A stretch of DNA of 64,000 bases from contig CM055317.2 in the NCBI GenBank assembly GCA_029255685.2, positions 20,282,501 through 20,346,500 of the forward strand. Reading direction: 5' to 3'. The stretch is from Silene conica (taxonomy: Eukaryota > Streptophyta > Magnoliopsida > Caryophyllales > Caryophyllaceae). The notes beneath the pieces are model-generated. The model did not search any database, was not told the origin of the DNA, and was given only the letters and a program-made list of their open reading frames with translations. Position 1 is the first letter of the stretch. Each line of letters opens with the position of its first letter. Below, piece by piece: positions 1 to 10,452 of this stretch. Both the position numbers and the translations under genes were made by a program.

Positions 1-522
1 TAATTTTGGCTGAATTTGTGACAACGATCGTGGAATTGAATCAACTTTATGATTTGAATTAGGTCAAGTTTTAAGAATGGAATATTATTGTTAAATACTG
101 AAATATGCAGTAGCGTTGAAACAATGGAATTATTAAAATGCATAAAACCACTTTCCACACGTAAGTAACAGTGAATGACCCAAATACCCAATGCGTGAAT
201 AGCTTAGGCACATGCTTGTCCATGTTCGCTTTGCTCCCCACTTTACATTACTTACCTTTCAGATAAGCATACAGTATCGAGTATCGACTATGAACTTGGT
301 AATATTGAAAAGTTGCTCCAAATTGTATGGTAAAAATAAATCCGAAAATAGTGGTATATGTATAAAAAATTGATTTAGTGGAAGCGTAGATATTTCGTGT
401 TAGATCTTTGCTAGATTGTTGTTCATTGTTTATGATAATACGATATTGTCCGTTTTGAGCCAAGTCCTCACTGATTTACGCTTGAACTCTTTTCCCAAAA
501 GGTGTCGTACTATCATATTATG

Positions 523-782
523 TACTTCCTCCATTTTTCTATGTTCTTCCCATTTCCTTTATTTCGGTCTCCAAGACGCACCTTTGACCGTCTTTTCCGA
601 CACCTATACGATATTTTTTTCTATTGAATTTTTTTTCCCCACGAAGATTTGTTGATAATAATTGTAAATGTTCTAATTTTATAACTTAAAATTCATTATT
701 GTCTAACTTACTTACGGTCAAAGTTCGAAAACTTTGACCTCCAAAAAGCAAATGGGAAGAACATAGAAAAATGGAGGAAGTA
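523..782. mobile_element. Stowaway-type MITE
   Basis: The ends are an almost perfect inverted repeat starting cttcctccatttttctatg and flanked by TA on both sides (523-524 and 781-782). That is the Tc1/mariner Stowaway signature (TA duplication, CTCCCTCC-like end). There is no coding capacity. It sits inside the left LTR-like end of the small retroelement around it. Confidence 0.85.
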
Positions 783-789
783 TCAAAGA

Positions 790-967
790 GTCTTGATATC
801 CGTCACAAGCTGAATACGGATACTTCACTCTCACAAAAATGCAAGTGGACATGCAAGTGGGAGAAAGTGGAGCATCGAATGGATAGTGCAATTTGCATTA
901 TGTGAGAGGGACATTATCCGTCTTCAGCTTGTGACGGATAGTGTCCGTCTTCAATGAGAATTTGTGA
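790..967. mobile_element. Short inverted-repeat MITE (ATCCGTCACAAGC family)
   Basis: An inverted repeat of about 25 bp (atccgtcacaagctgaatac near 799 against its complement near 916-940) brackets a short spacer. The right end, read in reverse (cacaaattctcattgaagac), matches the end of the MITE at 38043-43376, so both belong to one family. The superfamily is unresolved; Mutator-like is possible from the GACGGAT-rich ends. Boundaries are approximate. Confidence 0.6.
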
Positions 968-1760
968 TTATGTATTGGTATAACCACTAGTATTTATAAA
1001 CATGAAATTTCACCTTTATACTACTGATATAAGACATGAGTTTGCACCCTAACAATCCTCCTCTCAAACCAAGGACCATCATTGTGACCCACGCCTTGAC
1101 CTTCATCTACAACCACAACCTAACGCCCCAACTTCTAGAAACATGCATCACTATGTCTTGAAAACCTCCCCTTAAATGACACACCACGTGCCACACAGGA
1201 TTTGTGCTATACTTGCATATCAAACTCCTTTGTATCCAATATACCCCAAATTGGGTTCGAATTCACTACCTCAACATGCCACACCGGACCGTCTTTGGAT
1301 TTACGATACATGAACCACTTTTCTTGCCTCCATTAAGGCTCACCTCATCTTGCTGCGTCGCTATAAGATCTTCTCTTGGATGACCTACCTCTCACCACCG
1401 TAAGACCTATGTCGCTTTTCGTGAGCATATTAGTTCTCCCTTGAGCTATAGAAGTTTCACACTTTACAGTATACGAACAGTCCATCGAACACCTTCAAGT
1501 CTTAGGTTTAATGCATCAACGGGTCTACCACAAGTCGAACCTTGAACTTTGACACCACTTATTGCACGGAAGCGTCAATATACTTCATGTTGGGAATCTG
1601 TTGGACCAGTGTTCATTGTTTATAATAGTACAATATTGTCCGCGAGGGCTTGTACTTTTGGATTCCTTCACAAAACACCTTATACTATTATATTATAATA
1701 CTTATAAAGATGACATTTCATCTTTATTCTATCGATATAAAACATGAATTTACAACTAAA

Positions 1761-2493
1761 TATAAACTGAAATCAATATAAATATATATTTGAGACTTTT
1801 TTATTTTACACATATCACAAGTAATATCGCCATTCTATTAACAAATTTATTAATACACGGCTTTTAATTGATTGAATGAATGTTTTTTTATATTAAAAGA
1901 AAGATTTTTTCAATTAGGGTTTGAAATTTAGGAATTTGGGATTTTGGATTGTTGAATGTGGGTCGGCTTATGGTGGTTGGTGGTTGGTCGGTTTGTGGCG
2001 TCTAGTGGCGGTGCATTCTGATTGTGAGCAGCGGGTGGTGGGGCGTTTGGTGGTGGGATCGGCGAGTGGTGGTGGGGTGGCGGCTGAGCATACCTATTTT
2101 TTTTCAGATTTCTTTGCTTTTATCTCTAATTGTGTGTGGGAAAGTGAGAGAGGTAAAGTTGGAATAAGATGACAAAGTGTGCTTGGTTAAGCAAAATTTT
2201 GTGCGGGATTTAACAACTTCCTAAAAGTATGAACTCCGAAATAGCTCAGAAAAATACACATAAAACACAAATACTAATACTATGCAATGTTTATATAAAA
2301 CTCAAAGTATAATCTTATTTGTGTTATCTTTGTTATAGAATACTCACCTTATACAAGCCCAGTCACACATATGGGCCATTTTTTCCGGCCTAGCCAAGCC
2401 CATATGGGCCCAACCCGTGATCAACTCTAATTTCCCTACACACTGAGCTACATACTTCTTGATTGAATAGACCCGCTTTACGGAATCAACCAA
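1761..2493. other. Intergenic, no gene seen
   Basis: AT-rich DNA with a GT-rich patch at 1940-2090 (ggtggttggtggttgg type). The patch happens to keep an 83-codon frame open, but its composition is low-complexity and it resembles no known protein. A short duplicated motif (catatgggcc) occurs around 2370-2410. Confidence 0.6.
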
Positions 2494-2770
2494 TACTTCC
2501 TCCATTCATATTCAAACTACACCTATTCCATTTTAATCTATTCATATCCAAACTACACCTTTTCTAATAAAGCCACAAAAGTTACTAAAACATCCTTATA
2601 AACATCAATTATTTACACAAAATGCCATCAAATGGCCCACCATTCCTTCACCACAAATAATAAAAAAAGCAATATACACACTTCCCATTGTACTTTCAAT
2701 CGTATTTTAATAAACTCTTAAAATCCGTGCATAAAGCATAAATACAATTTGGATTTGAATGGAGGAAGTA
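2494..2770. mobile_element. Stowaway-type MITE (left of a fused pair)
   Basis: The terminal inverted repeat is cttcctccattcatattcaaac at the left, with its near complement ending ggaggaag at 2761-2768. TA flanks both sides (2494-2495 and 2769-2770). It is non-coding. The right TA is also the left TA of the next MITE. Confidence 0.85.
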
Positions 2771-3032
2771 CTTCCTCCATTCCAATCAATTCTATACATT
2801 TCACTTTTTCGGTACTATTCATAAGTCGAGTGAATTTTCGACACAACTTCTTATATGTAACATAAAATATAGTCATGTGAGATTTTGTTTAAATTGTCTT
2901 ACCGAGTACATTTTGAATATCAAAGTTTTATAATTTTTATCGATATGTAACTAAAGATATTAACAAAAGAAAACGGGTATTGGCAAACGTGAATAAAGCA
3001 AATGTATAGAATTGATTGGAATGGAGGAAGTA
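2769..3032. mobile_element. Stowaway-type MITE (right of a fused pair)
   Basis: Inverted ends cttcctccattccaatcaat and complement (tagaattgattggaatgg, then aggaag), with TA at 2769-2770 and 3031-3032. Its inner sequence and subterminal bases differ from the MITE to its left, so this is not a simple duplication. Confidence 0.85.
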
Positions 3033-3663
3033 TAAAGTAAGTTCCTTGATATTAGGCATGTAGCTTGGTAGAACAGGTGTAGCTTTTAAGCGGGTCATAT
3101 TCCAATGCTGAGCAACCCACTCGAAAACTTCAAAATAGTTAATACAAAGTAATGGTTGAACACGTAAACTAGCAAGGTTTGTTACCAATCTGAACAGCGA
3201 AATACTCCTTTTATTTCAGTTTTTTTTTTCTTTTATTTTTTTTGTGAATATTAAAGAAGAGGGAGAAGGAGACCATTTGTAGTATTATTAATTGATGATA
3301 AGTGAATAATAATTTAATAGCTAGGATGATCAAATGATCCATAAATTTTTATAATATAAAAAAATAAACAAAGGAATGAGAAGCATAAAATAAAACAAGT
3401 AAATAAATAAATTGAATGGATAGAGCATATTAGTTTTCTTAGATAGATTTTTGAGCTAAAATTTACTTTGTTGTAATACTCCACTCCTTCAGTTGAAACT
3501 ATTTATGTATACCTTTTCTTATTTTCATTAAGCATTTATCCACAAACAAATGATGAACATAAAACAACTATTTATATATATTCATTACCGTAAGAATATG
3601 ATGACCAGAAGTCGTATTGCTCTCAATCTCTCATAAGCTTATAAATGGAAGTCTTAGGCCCTG
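3033..3663. other. Intergenic, no gene seen
   Basis: AT-rich single-copy-looking DNA with T-rich and A-rich runs near 3210-3245 and 3355-3420. I see no open frame, RNA gene or mobile-element ends. Confidence 0.6.
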
Positions 3664-3842
3664 TGAGCTGAACTGAAGTTAATGGAGTTGAGTTGAACTG
3701 AACTGAACTGAATGGATATGAATTATTGAGCTAAAATAAAGAGTTAATTTGTGAAGATAAAACCTGAACTGAACTGAATAAAGCTAAACTAAACTGAACG
3801 GATCGAATTGAATAAAGTTGAGCTGAACTAAAATAAACTGAA
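3664..3842. repeat. TGAAC-type simple repeat
   Basis: Pentamer-like runs of tgaac/tgaact (for example gttgaactgaactgaactga) repeat irregularly through about 180 bp. The tract abuts the start of the second small retroelement copy, where its left LTR would be expected. Confidence 0.7.
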
Positions 3843-4583
3843 CAATCCCTCTCAAACCAAGGACCATCATTTTGACTCGGACCTTAACCTTCATGAAGGA
3901 TTCTACTCCCACAACCTAAAGACCCAACTTCTCACGGTATTTGGGCTACACCGCTACACTTGTTTATCAAACTCCTCTACATGCATTCAATATAACTTGA
4001 ACTAGTTCTAAATCCACCACCTTATTAGCGCGCCACACCAGACCGGTTTTGGACTTACCATACATTATCCGCTTTTCTTGCCTCCATTAGGGCGCTGTTT
4101 GGTAAACAACGGATTGATATTAGCAGGAGCAGATTGTAAAAGCAAATTTGATCAGCAGAATTTGTTGGCAGTTTTGACTAGCATATTCAATTCGCAGAAT
4201 TTGTTAGAGGTGTTTGGTAATTGGCAGAATTAAATTAGCAGATTATCTCAATCATGTGTCAAATGACAAAAAAGGATATGAATAAATTATTGAGTAATAT
4301 TTGTCAAAAATAGAGCTAATATTTTTTTAAGGGTAAAAAGATAATTTTTTAATTTTGCCAATATACTCTTTGAATATGCTGGGGAAGCAGCATATTTCAA
4401 AAGAGCATATATGTTTTATTGGTAAGTGTTTCATTTATTTTATTTTTTATTTTGAGACCGCAACGGTGAACCTGTCACGTGATCCTGAACAGGGGTATTG
4501 GTAAGTGTTTCATTTATTTTATTTTTTATTTTGACTTTACCATAATTCACAATATAATGCTTATGTATATGATTTATTTTCAG

Positions 4584-5812
4584 GTGGGATGACCAGCCAA
4601 TCAAGGACTATGTCACTTGGTCATTCACCCGTAATTTGGGGAAAAAGTTTTTCACCAATTGGAGTCAAGCTAGCCATGGACAACGTAAGAAGATGTACAC
4701 TTACTTCCAGGTATATAAATTTCCAAATTATCATTTTTTAACTAAGCTTGTTTAATTCAATCATAACACAGTTTTTATAATATTCCATTTTTTTTTAACA
4801 GAATCGTGTCAAAGTTGTGGAAGTTGGCTATGATCCCAAGACCGAGTGGAAGACTCGTGTTTCGCGGAGGATTACAAGTCTCGTCAATGGCACCAATTAT
4901 AACCGGAAAAGGCCAAATTGGTGCCCCGAGAGGTGGTGGGTGAAGCTTCAAAAGAGGGCTGAAGATGATCCTGACTATGCCAAAAAATCTGCAATTAATA
5001 AGGCAAATAGGAGATCCGGTGGTGTAGACGGGAAAGCGTTGGGCACCCATACTCTTGGCCGGAAGAGTTGCTCGGATGCTTTCAAAGAATTGGTAAGTAA
5101 TATTTATATTTATATATTTTTCACAATTTGGTTAACCAATCCGATTATATTTTCATCAACTTTTGTATTCAAACTTATTTTAGGGTGACGAGGCAACGCC
5201 GTATAAGCTGTTTGAGTATACTAAGAAGAATAAGTTTCAACAGTGGGTCAACCCTCGAGCTGCGAAGATCGATGTAAGTCAATCTATCTACTAATTAATT
5301 TACAAATAAACTAGTTAATTTTTTCGTTTGAATTTTGATGATAAGTATAACATTTTTTTCTTAATTTTTTTGTTTTCCAGGCTGCTTATAAGGAAATCAT
5401 TTCTCAGCCCACTCCAAATGGAGAGCCTCGAGACGAGTATGGGGACTTCTACAAGGCTGTTGACGGGTTTGACAAGAAGTCCAGAATGTTCGGCACCGGT
5501 TCGATAGGGCCAACAGTTTGGTACGAGCCTCCAGGAAACAAAGGCCGTCGATCCTGCTCCTACGCACCCACTGAGTACACTCGCATTCAACAGGAGTTGG
5601 GTAAGGAGCGCGCCGCGAGAGAGGATCTTCAGCAACAAGTCAACAACAACAAGAAGGAAATGGAACAGCGCATGGCTGAGATGTGGGCACAAATGCAAGC
5701 ACATTTGCCCCCGAACACCTGTTCAGGTTTTCCCCCTCCTAACAGTAGAGATCCCCCTCCAGACGATGGATTTGGTTTTGGAGGTGACGGTAGTATAGCC
5801 CCCATAGGTTAG
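4584..5812 (+). CDS. Plant transposase_24-like (Ptta/En/Spm) gene, 3' exons, in CACTA fragment
   Basis: Four exons can be read in one frame: 4584-4710, 4802-5092, 5184-5273 and 5381-5812 (stop TAG). Each intron starts GT and ends AG, with T-rich acceptor tracts. The product has the WCPERWW and NRRSGG..HTLGRKS..F regions typical of the plant En/Spm-associated transposase_24 family. A coiled-coil-like stretch rich in E, Q and K follows (about codons 65-105 of the last exon), then a Pro/Gly-rich tail. No start exon is visible upstream and the partner TNP2 gene is gone. There are no stops or frameshifts across roughly 310 codons, unlike most mobile-element genes here. It is a TE gene, not a host gene. 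Intact expression is not shown. Confidence 0.75.
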
Positions 5813-6138
5813 ATTATGCTTTAGGTTTCATGCTAGTTAGCTAGTTGGTGTTAGTTTATGACTTAAGTTAGTTAATATGTAGCTAAAGAATTGATCATGT
5901 TGAGCTTTTGTGTGGTAGTTTAAACAAATTATGGACCATTGTATGATATTTGACTTTATTTATTAAGTACCTTTGGATCCTGATACGCGGCTGATGTGGA
6001 AATTGGATTCCCGCTTTGCGGTCGACGAGTGTGTTTGTTTGTTGCAGGTTTTGATAATGAACGCGTGAATATGTAAAACAATGTTTCAATAACATTGTGG
6101 CTGGACAGCAGGCTGCTGTTCCCGGCCATACTCGCACA

Positions 6139-6535
6139 AATTACTGACGGAATTTCCGTCAATAATATAAATACTGACGGAAATTCCGTCAGTAAAGTCA
6201 ACAAAGAGTTTGACCATACTGACGGAATTTCCGTCAGTAATATATATTTGTGACGGAATTTCCGTCAGTATGGTCAAACTTCTTGTTGACTTTACTGACG
6301 GAAATTCCGTCAGTATTTATATTATTGACGGAAATTCCGTCACTATGGTCAATATTCTTGTTGACGGAAAGTCCGTCAGTAATATAGATTACTGACGGAA
6401 ATTCCGTCAGTAATTGATTTTTAGTGACGAATTTTAGTGACGGAATTTATTGACGGATATTCCGTCAGGAATGCTGTTTCCTGACGGATTTTAGCTGTTT
6501 GTGACGGATTTCTTCCGTCAGTAAAACGCGTGTTT
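6139..6535. repeat. CACTA subterminal palindrome array
   Basis: About a dozen copies of a short palindrome (ctgacggaaattccgtcag or ctgacggaatttccgtcag) occur in both equivalent orientations, separated by 10-20 bp AT-rich spacers. Such arrays are known transposase (TNPA-type) binding regions in CACTA elements. Here they run to within about 10 bp of the gtagtg end. Confidence 0.8.
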
Positions 6536-7046
6536 TTTGTAGTGATATTGAAGCTCATTCCATTCTTCCAATATGCTGTTTACCAAACAGTCCAAATAGC
6601 ATATTGTTTGGTCAAACCTACTCATTGCTTTAATATGGTAATTTTTTTGCAATATGCTGTTTACCAAACAGCGCCTAAGGCTTACCTCATCTTGCCGGGT
6701 CGTTGACTATCTTCTTTTGGACGGCCTATCGTTTCACCACCGTGAGACCTATTTCGCTTCTCGCGAGCATATTAGTTCTCCCTCGTGCTATAGATGTTCC
6801 ACGTCACCTTACAGTATACGAACACCTTAAAATCAGCGTTTCTACCCTAAGTCGAACCTTGAACTGATACCACTTATTGTGCACAAGTGTGAATATACTT
6901 CGTGTTGGCACTCTGTTGGACGAGTATTCACGTTTATAATAGTAAAATATTGTCCTTGAGGACTTGTACATTTGAACTCCTTTACAAAAGGTCACGTGCT
7001 ATTATATTATATTCTTTGATACTTATAAAGACTAATTTTTAGAACA

Positions 7047-7200
7047 TAAATTTACAATTTTTTTTTGTTTTTAATGACGAGGGGTTGAATGCCTATGCAT
7101 TCCCGCACCACCACATATACCATATAAGCCACCCCTTCGGGGGCTGTAGTGGCCAAGTGGTCATCGCCCCAGATATTCGAACCCGGAGCACTAAATAGGT
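7047..7200 (-). repeat. Possible tRNA-derived SINE relic
   Basis: On the minus strand a B-box-like motif (gggttcgaatatc near 7184) is followed by about 100 bp, including a cccccgaagggg hairpin, and an A-rich tail (complement of 7050-7075). No clear A box or target duplication was found, so this is tentative. Confidence 0.35.
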
Positions 7201-8045
7201 TAGAAAGTAATACCGAGATTTTGTATAACTTATAAGAAGCAGTAGAAGCGAAGTTTACTTAGGGGGATTTGATGTTGTGCATATATTTGTGAAATTCTCA
7301 ACACTTTCACAAATGTATTAATTAAACCAAAAGAGTTGGACCATGCCCCTCCACCCACTCGAACACGTTATTGTGTCCCACTATTACGGCCCCGCACTAT
7401 CAAATCATCGACTTTCATAATTTGTTGTATTTCATGCAACATATTACATACTCATTCAAGTAATATCATCATACACAAAATATCCAAGTTATTAACTGGA
7501 CTTACGTTTTCCTCTACACTTAATTAATTGGTGTCCTGGTGATAATAAGAAAAATACTCTGTAGTTTATAAAATTTACAAGTATATTCTAAATTAAACTA
7601 ATTATTTGTGTTAAGAAAGAAGTTGCAGATCGAGTTGCGTCATAACTCATAATATCAAAATGAAAACTTTTGAACAATTGATCTATCACTCATGTTGTGT
7701 TTTACTCCTTCGTACAGATTATCTATTTACGTCTATGTACAAATATTAAGGAAAGGAGAGAGAACGATAGTTATTAATAAATGCATGCGGTAGATAGTGG
7801 ATATGGATAATCAAATTTCTCATCGAAAGTAAAAGGTAAATGACTAATAAGACACTCCCATGTGAAATAGGCAAATAAATAACTAAACATAGAAAGTATT
7901 ATCCGATTATGATATAGTAACTTCATGACGATGATATGTTTTTCATAATTACGAATAATAATGACTTCATTTGTATCCAATAATATCTATATTAGTAAAA
8001 ATTCCACTCGCAATCTAAAAAAAATCCAAAAAAACGACAAAATAA
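7201..8045. other. Intergenic, 3' flank of the MIZ1-like gene
   Basis: AT-rich, with no coding frame or mobile-element ends visible. It contains the minus-strand 3' untranslated and polyadenylation region of the neighbouring gene; A-rich runs lie at 8015-8045. Confidence 0.5.
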
Positions 8046-8891
8046 TCAATTAAAAGAACCTCTAACAAAGAAAACACTTAACTCAGGACCATCAGAATGA
8101 TCAGGATTAATCATATAGAAAGCCTCAGAATCCTTAGACCCTACAACTCTTTGAAATCTTGCCCTTAAATACGTTAATTGATCTCCATCCTTACTTTTCT
8201 CTTCAACCAAATCACCCTCTTCATAGTTAACCTCGAAATCATGTTCATAATTACGATTACGATCGTAATTATGATTATTTTTATTACTTTTATTATGACT
8301 ATTATGGGAAGATGGTAAAACACCAGCACCCATAGAAACACCACGTAACATTTTCATAACATGAACATCATCTTCACTCAATTGTTTCCGTCTAATACCA
8401 TACCCAACTTTCTTACCATTACAATACACAGCCCAAACGAACTCCTCCATTAGCTTCTTCTTATGCGTTTTGGTCTCGCTTTCGAGTGCAACTCGTAAAA
8501 TATCACACGCCATTTCCTTGTGAAAGGACGAAGACAAAATTGGCAATTCAATGACAAAGAAGGGGAGACTATGGGGGTCCTCTTGGATGGCTAGTGTGAT
8601 CCGACCACGTCGGGAGCCGAACAGGGTCCCGATAGTTGCGTGGTCGGCAATCATAGGCCGTCTGTGGGATTTGGATCCAGCTAGTAAGGCGACCATTTTG
8701 CAACCGGAGGTAAGTAGGGGGAAGAGTTTGAACATTTTAAGTAGGCCTCCGCTTCCGCCAGTGGTCGTTTTGGAGGCGTTTTTGGTTCGTTTATTTGCGG
8801 TGTCATTTGGGTTGGAGTGACGGAGAAGAGAGAGTAAGGAGGATGGGTTTTGGAGGTGTTTGAATGGAGTAGAGTTCTGTGGCGGAGGCAT
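8046..8891 (-). CDS. MIZU-KUSSEI 1-like protein (DUF617 family)
   Basis: A single uninterrupted exon of 281 codons, beginning ATG CCT CCG CCA and ending TGA/TAA-type at 8046. The N-terminal 80 residues are Ser/Thr/Asn-rich. The conserved domain (about 83-281) has the family landmarks GTLFGSRRGRI, QEDP, FVIELPI, KEMA, ILRVALE, WAVYCNGKKVGYGIRR, GAGVLPS, YLRARFQRVVGS, DSEAFYMINPD and PELSVFF near the C terminus. Arabidopsis MIZ1 of this family acts in root hydrotropism; the paralogue role here is unknown. A low-complexity stretch rich in N, H, R, Y and acidic residues (about 198-230) interrupts the domain between GAGVLPS and YLRARF, a position that varies in the family. It is the only host gene in the window, and genes of this family are usually intronless. 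A minus-strand TATA-like site lies about 175 bp upstream. Confidence 0.95.
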   Translation of the reverse strand: MPPPQNSTPFKHLQNPSSLLSLLRHSNPNDTANKRTKNASKTTTGGSGGLLKMFKLFPLLTSGCKMVALLAGSKSHRRPMIADHATIGTLFGSRRGRITLAIQEDPHSLPFFVIELPILSSSFHKEMACDILRVALESETKTHKKKLMEEFVWAVYCNGKKVGYGIRRKQLSEDDVHVMKMLRGVSMGAGVLPSSHNSHNKSNKNNHNYDRNRNYEHDFEVNYEEGDLVEEKSKDGDQLTYLRARFQRVVGSKDSEAFYMINPDHSDGPELSVFFVRGSFN

Positions 8892-9699
8892 GATGATTTT
8901 AGTTACTTAATGATTATGATTTCGTGCTTATTATTAATGTATGCTTCTCTTTCGATTTTTTTTTTTGTTTCTAGCAAAGTTGGGTAATTGGAGGGAAGTT
9001 TGTTACAAATGTTTTTTCGTTTTTAAAAATAATTATTATTATAATAATAAGATGAAGTTAGGGGATATATATGTTAGTTAGATACAGTAGCAGGGATTTG
9101 AAGAGGGAATGAAGTATGGGGTGTTGGATGTGGAATTAAAATGTCGGATTGTCATCTTTTTGTAGTTGGGAAATAGCAATTGGGTAGAGGACCCCTACTT
9201 CCACTTAAAAGAGAGACTTAACGTGATATGATCTTTTAGGATAGAAGATGTCTAACATTTCTAAAAGCATAATATGGGGTGTGTCATGATTTTCTCACAA
9301 CCACAATAGCTTGTTTATCAGGATGACATCTCCAATATAACATATACTCCATCACTCTCAGATTAATATGATCAAATATTAACAATAAAATAATTTTTTT
9401 TATAATGAAATTCTTATTTATCTTTGGCATTGACATGTATTAGGTTAAAACCTTAAATATACATGACAATCTGTAAATTAAGTCTATCAGGCTAACCATC
9501 ATTCACTTGAAGTCTAGAAAACATTGATTCGTACGCCATAACTAATAACCTCAACAATCCAAGATTGTTAGTTATAGATGTCAACTAAGCTACCTCGAAA
9601 AGTCATGAATAGTGGTAATCATGACCTGGCCGGTTTCAAATTAAGTTGCTGTCATATATAATGAATATAATATTAATCTAATAATAGAATTAACCATAT
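8892..9699. other. Promoter-side intergenic region
   Basis: AT-rich, holding the 5' flank of the MIZ1-like gene (8892-9200). Beyond that there is no gene, RNA or mobile-element end that I can support. Confidence 0.5.
9062..9075 (-). promoter_or_regulatory. Candidate TATA box of the MIZ1-like gene
   Basis: catatatatcc on the minus strand, about 175 bp upstream of the ATG at 8891. The 5' leader between contains only short out-of-frame signals. Position and sequence are plausible, but there is no transcript evidence. Confidence 0.4.
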
Positions 9700-9988
9700 T
9701 GTGATAGTATTAGAATCCAGATTTAGAATTACCTTTACATATTAAGAGCATGGATTAAGTCTCAAATAAACGACCCCATATTCATATTATTAAATTGTAG
9801 GTAGGATTGAATAAGTCACACAAAAGACTCTATCATCTTCCTACAAAATTAAGTCGATAAGACTCTCGTAGTACTATCAAAACCTTAAATCCGTTAGAGG
9901 TGGAATTGTGAGATCTACGGAAGTTATAACCTTCAATCTTTCATAATAAAACTCTTGTTTTCCGCATTATTTTTGTTCCTCTTTATTT
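9700..9988 (-). repeat. LTR-like repeat copy 1, left part (split by CACTA-1)
   Basis: Together with 15033-15067 this is a minus-strand copy of the sequence found in plus orientation at 10003-10365. It would begin tgtaaaccataaaatt (complement at 15067) and end near tatcaca/tgtgata (9700), a TG..CA form that suggests a solo LTR of about 320-360 bp. No target duplication was found. Confidence 0.55.
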
Positions 9989-10002
9989 CACTACAAGAAT
10001 AC

Positions 10003-10365
10003 TGTAAACCATAAAATTTGAAACCTGCAATAATAATTAAAGAGGCACAAAAATAATACGGAAAACAAGATTTTTATTGAAAGATTGAAGGTTACAATTT
10101 TTGTAACTCTCTTGATTCCATCTCTAAGGGTTTTGATAGGTTTTGATAGTACTACGAGGGTCTTATCGACTTAATCTCGTAGGGGAAGATGAGGGTCGTT
10201 TTGTGACTTATTCCATCTTACCTACAATTTGTTAGTAGGAAGACGGGGTCATTTGACTCAATTCATCTGTTCTCATCTAACCCTAAACACAACAGCTGTA
10301 TTTATAGTGAAGTGGCTTGAAGGAAAAGTTAGAATATTTCTGAAATATGCTAAGATATTATCACA
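10003..10365 (+). repeat. LTR-like repeat copy 2 inside CACTA-1
   Basis: A TG..CA sequence of 363 bp (tgtaaacc..tatcaca) just 14 bp inside the CACTA-1 terminus, in inverse orientation to copy 1 that flanks the CACTA. The two arms (about 230 bp of clear complementarity, 9770-9985 against 10033-10255) form a large imperfect inverted repeat around the CACTA end. It separates the terminus from the subterminal array. Confidence 0.6.
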
Positions 10366-10452
10366 ATATTTTTTGATAATTATCTTTAAATGTTAAAAAT
10401 ACCAAATCAGATACCGAAATAATAAAATTTCGGTGTCTATAAATATGGAAAA

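Larger units (their letters stand above)
370..1760 (-). mobile_element. Degenerate small LTR retroelement, copy 1 (TRIM-like)
   Basis: The sequence at about 405-520 and 970-1048 aligns with 1600-1760, which gives two short LTR-like ends in direct orientation. Between them lies a non-coding interior of about 500 bp. On the minus strand the interior starts with a decayed primer-binding site (1550-1557, RC tggtgtca) and ends with a purine-rich tract (gagaggaggattgt, RC of about 1036-1049). No gag or pol is visible. A second copy of the same family lies at 3843-7046. The left LTR is expanded by two MITEs. The outer ends are approximate and no target duplication was identified. Confidence 0.5.
4418..6544 (+). 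mobile_element. CACTA element, 3' part only
   Basis: The right end ttttttgtagtg (ending 6544) is the complement of a CACTA terminus (cactacaaaaaa). It is preceded by a dense subterminal palindrome array, as usual for CACTA elements. No cactacaa start occurs on the left within the Harbinger-like shell, so the 5' half (terminus and TNP2 transposase) is missing. The left limit is placed at a 38-bp sequence repeated at 4418-4455 and 4497-4534, each containing ttggtaagtg, a duplicated splice-donor-like site. Confidence 0.65.
4091..6675. mobile_element. PIF/Harbinger-like composite element
   Basis: The ends are perfect inverted repeats (ggcgctgtttggtaaac at 4091, complement ending at 6675). They are flanked by tag (4088-4090) and taa (6676-6678), fitting a 3-bp TAA duplication with one change. 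Copy 1 of the host repeat has the uninterrupted site (ccattaagg near 1333), which confirms the limits. Only about 330 bp at the left and 130 bp at the right belong to this element. The middle is a CACTA fragment. TIR and TSD favour PIF/Harbinger, but hAT cannot be fully excluded. Confidence 0.7.
3843..7046 (-). mobile_element. Degenerate small LTR retroelement, copy 2, split by insertion
   Basis: The parts 3843-4090 and 6676-7046 are collinear with 1050-1760 of copy 1, so the 2.6 kb between them is an insertion. The minus-strand primer-binding site is better kept here (6865-6872, RC tggtatca). The right LTR is at about 6873-7046. The left LTR is absent or replaced by the TGAAC repeat. No coding region is seen. 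Confidence 0.55.

Noticed and set aside
1921-2172. 83-codon frame with Gly and Val richness
   Set aside because: GT-rich low complexity, no promoter or homology visible.
8551-8820. 89-codon frame on the plus strand
   Set aside because: Antisense shadow of the MIZ1-like gene.
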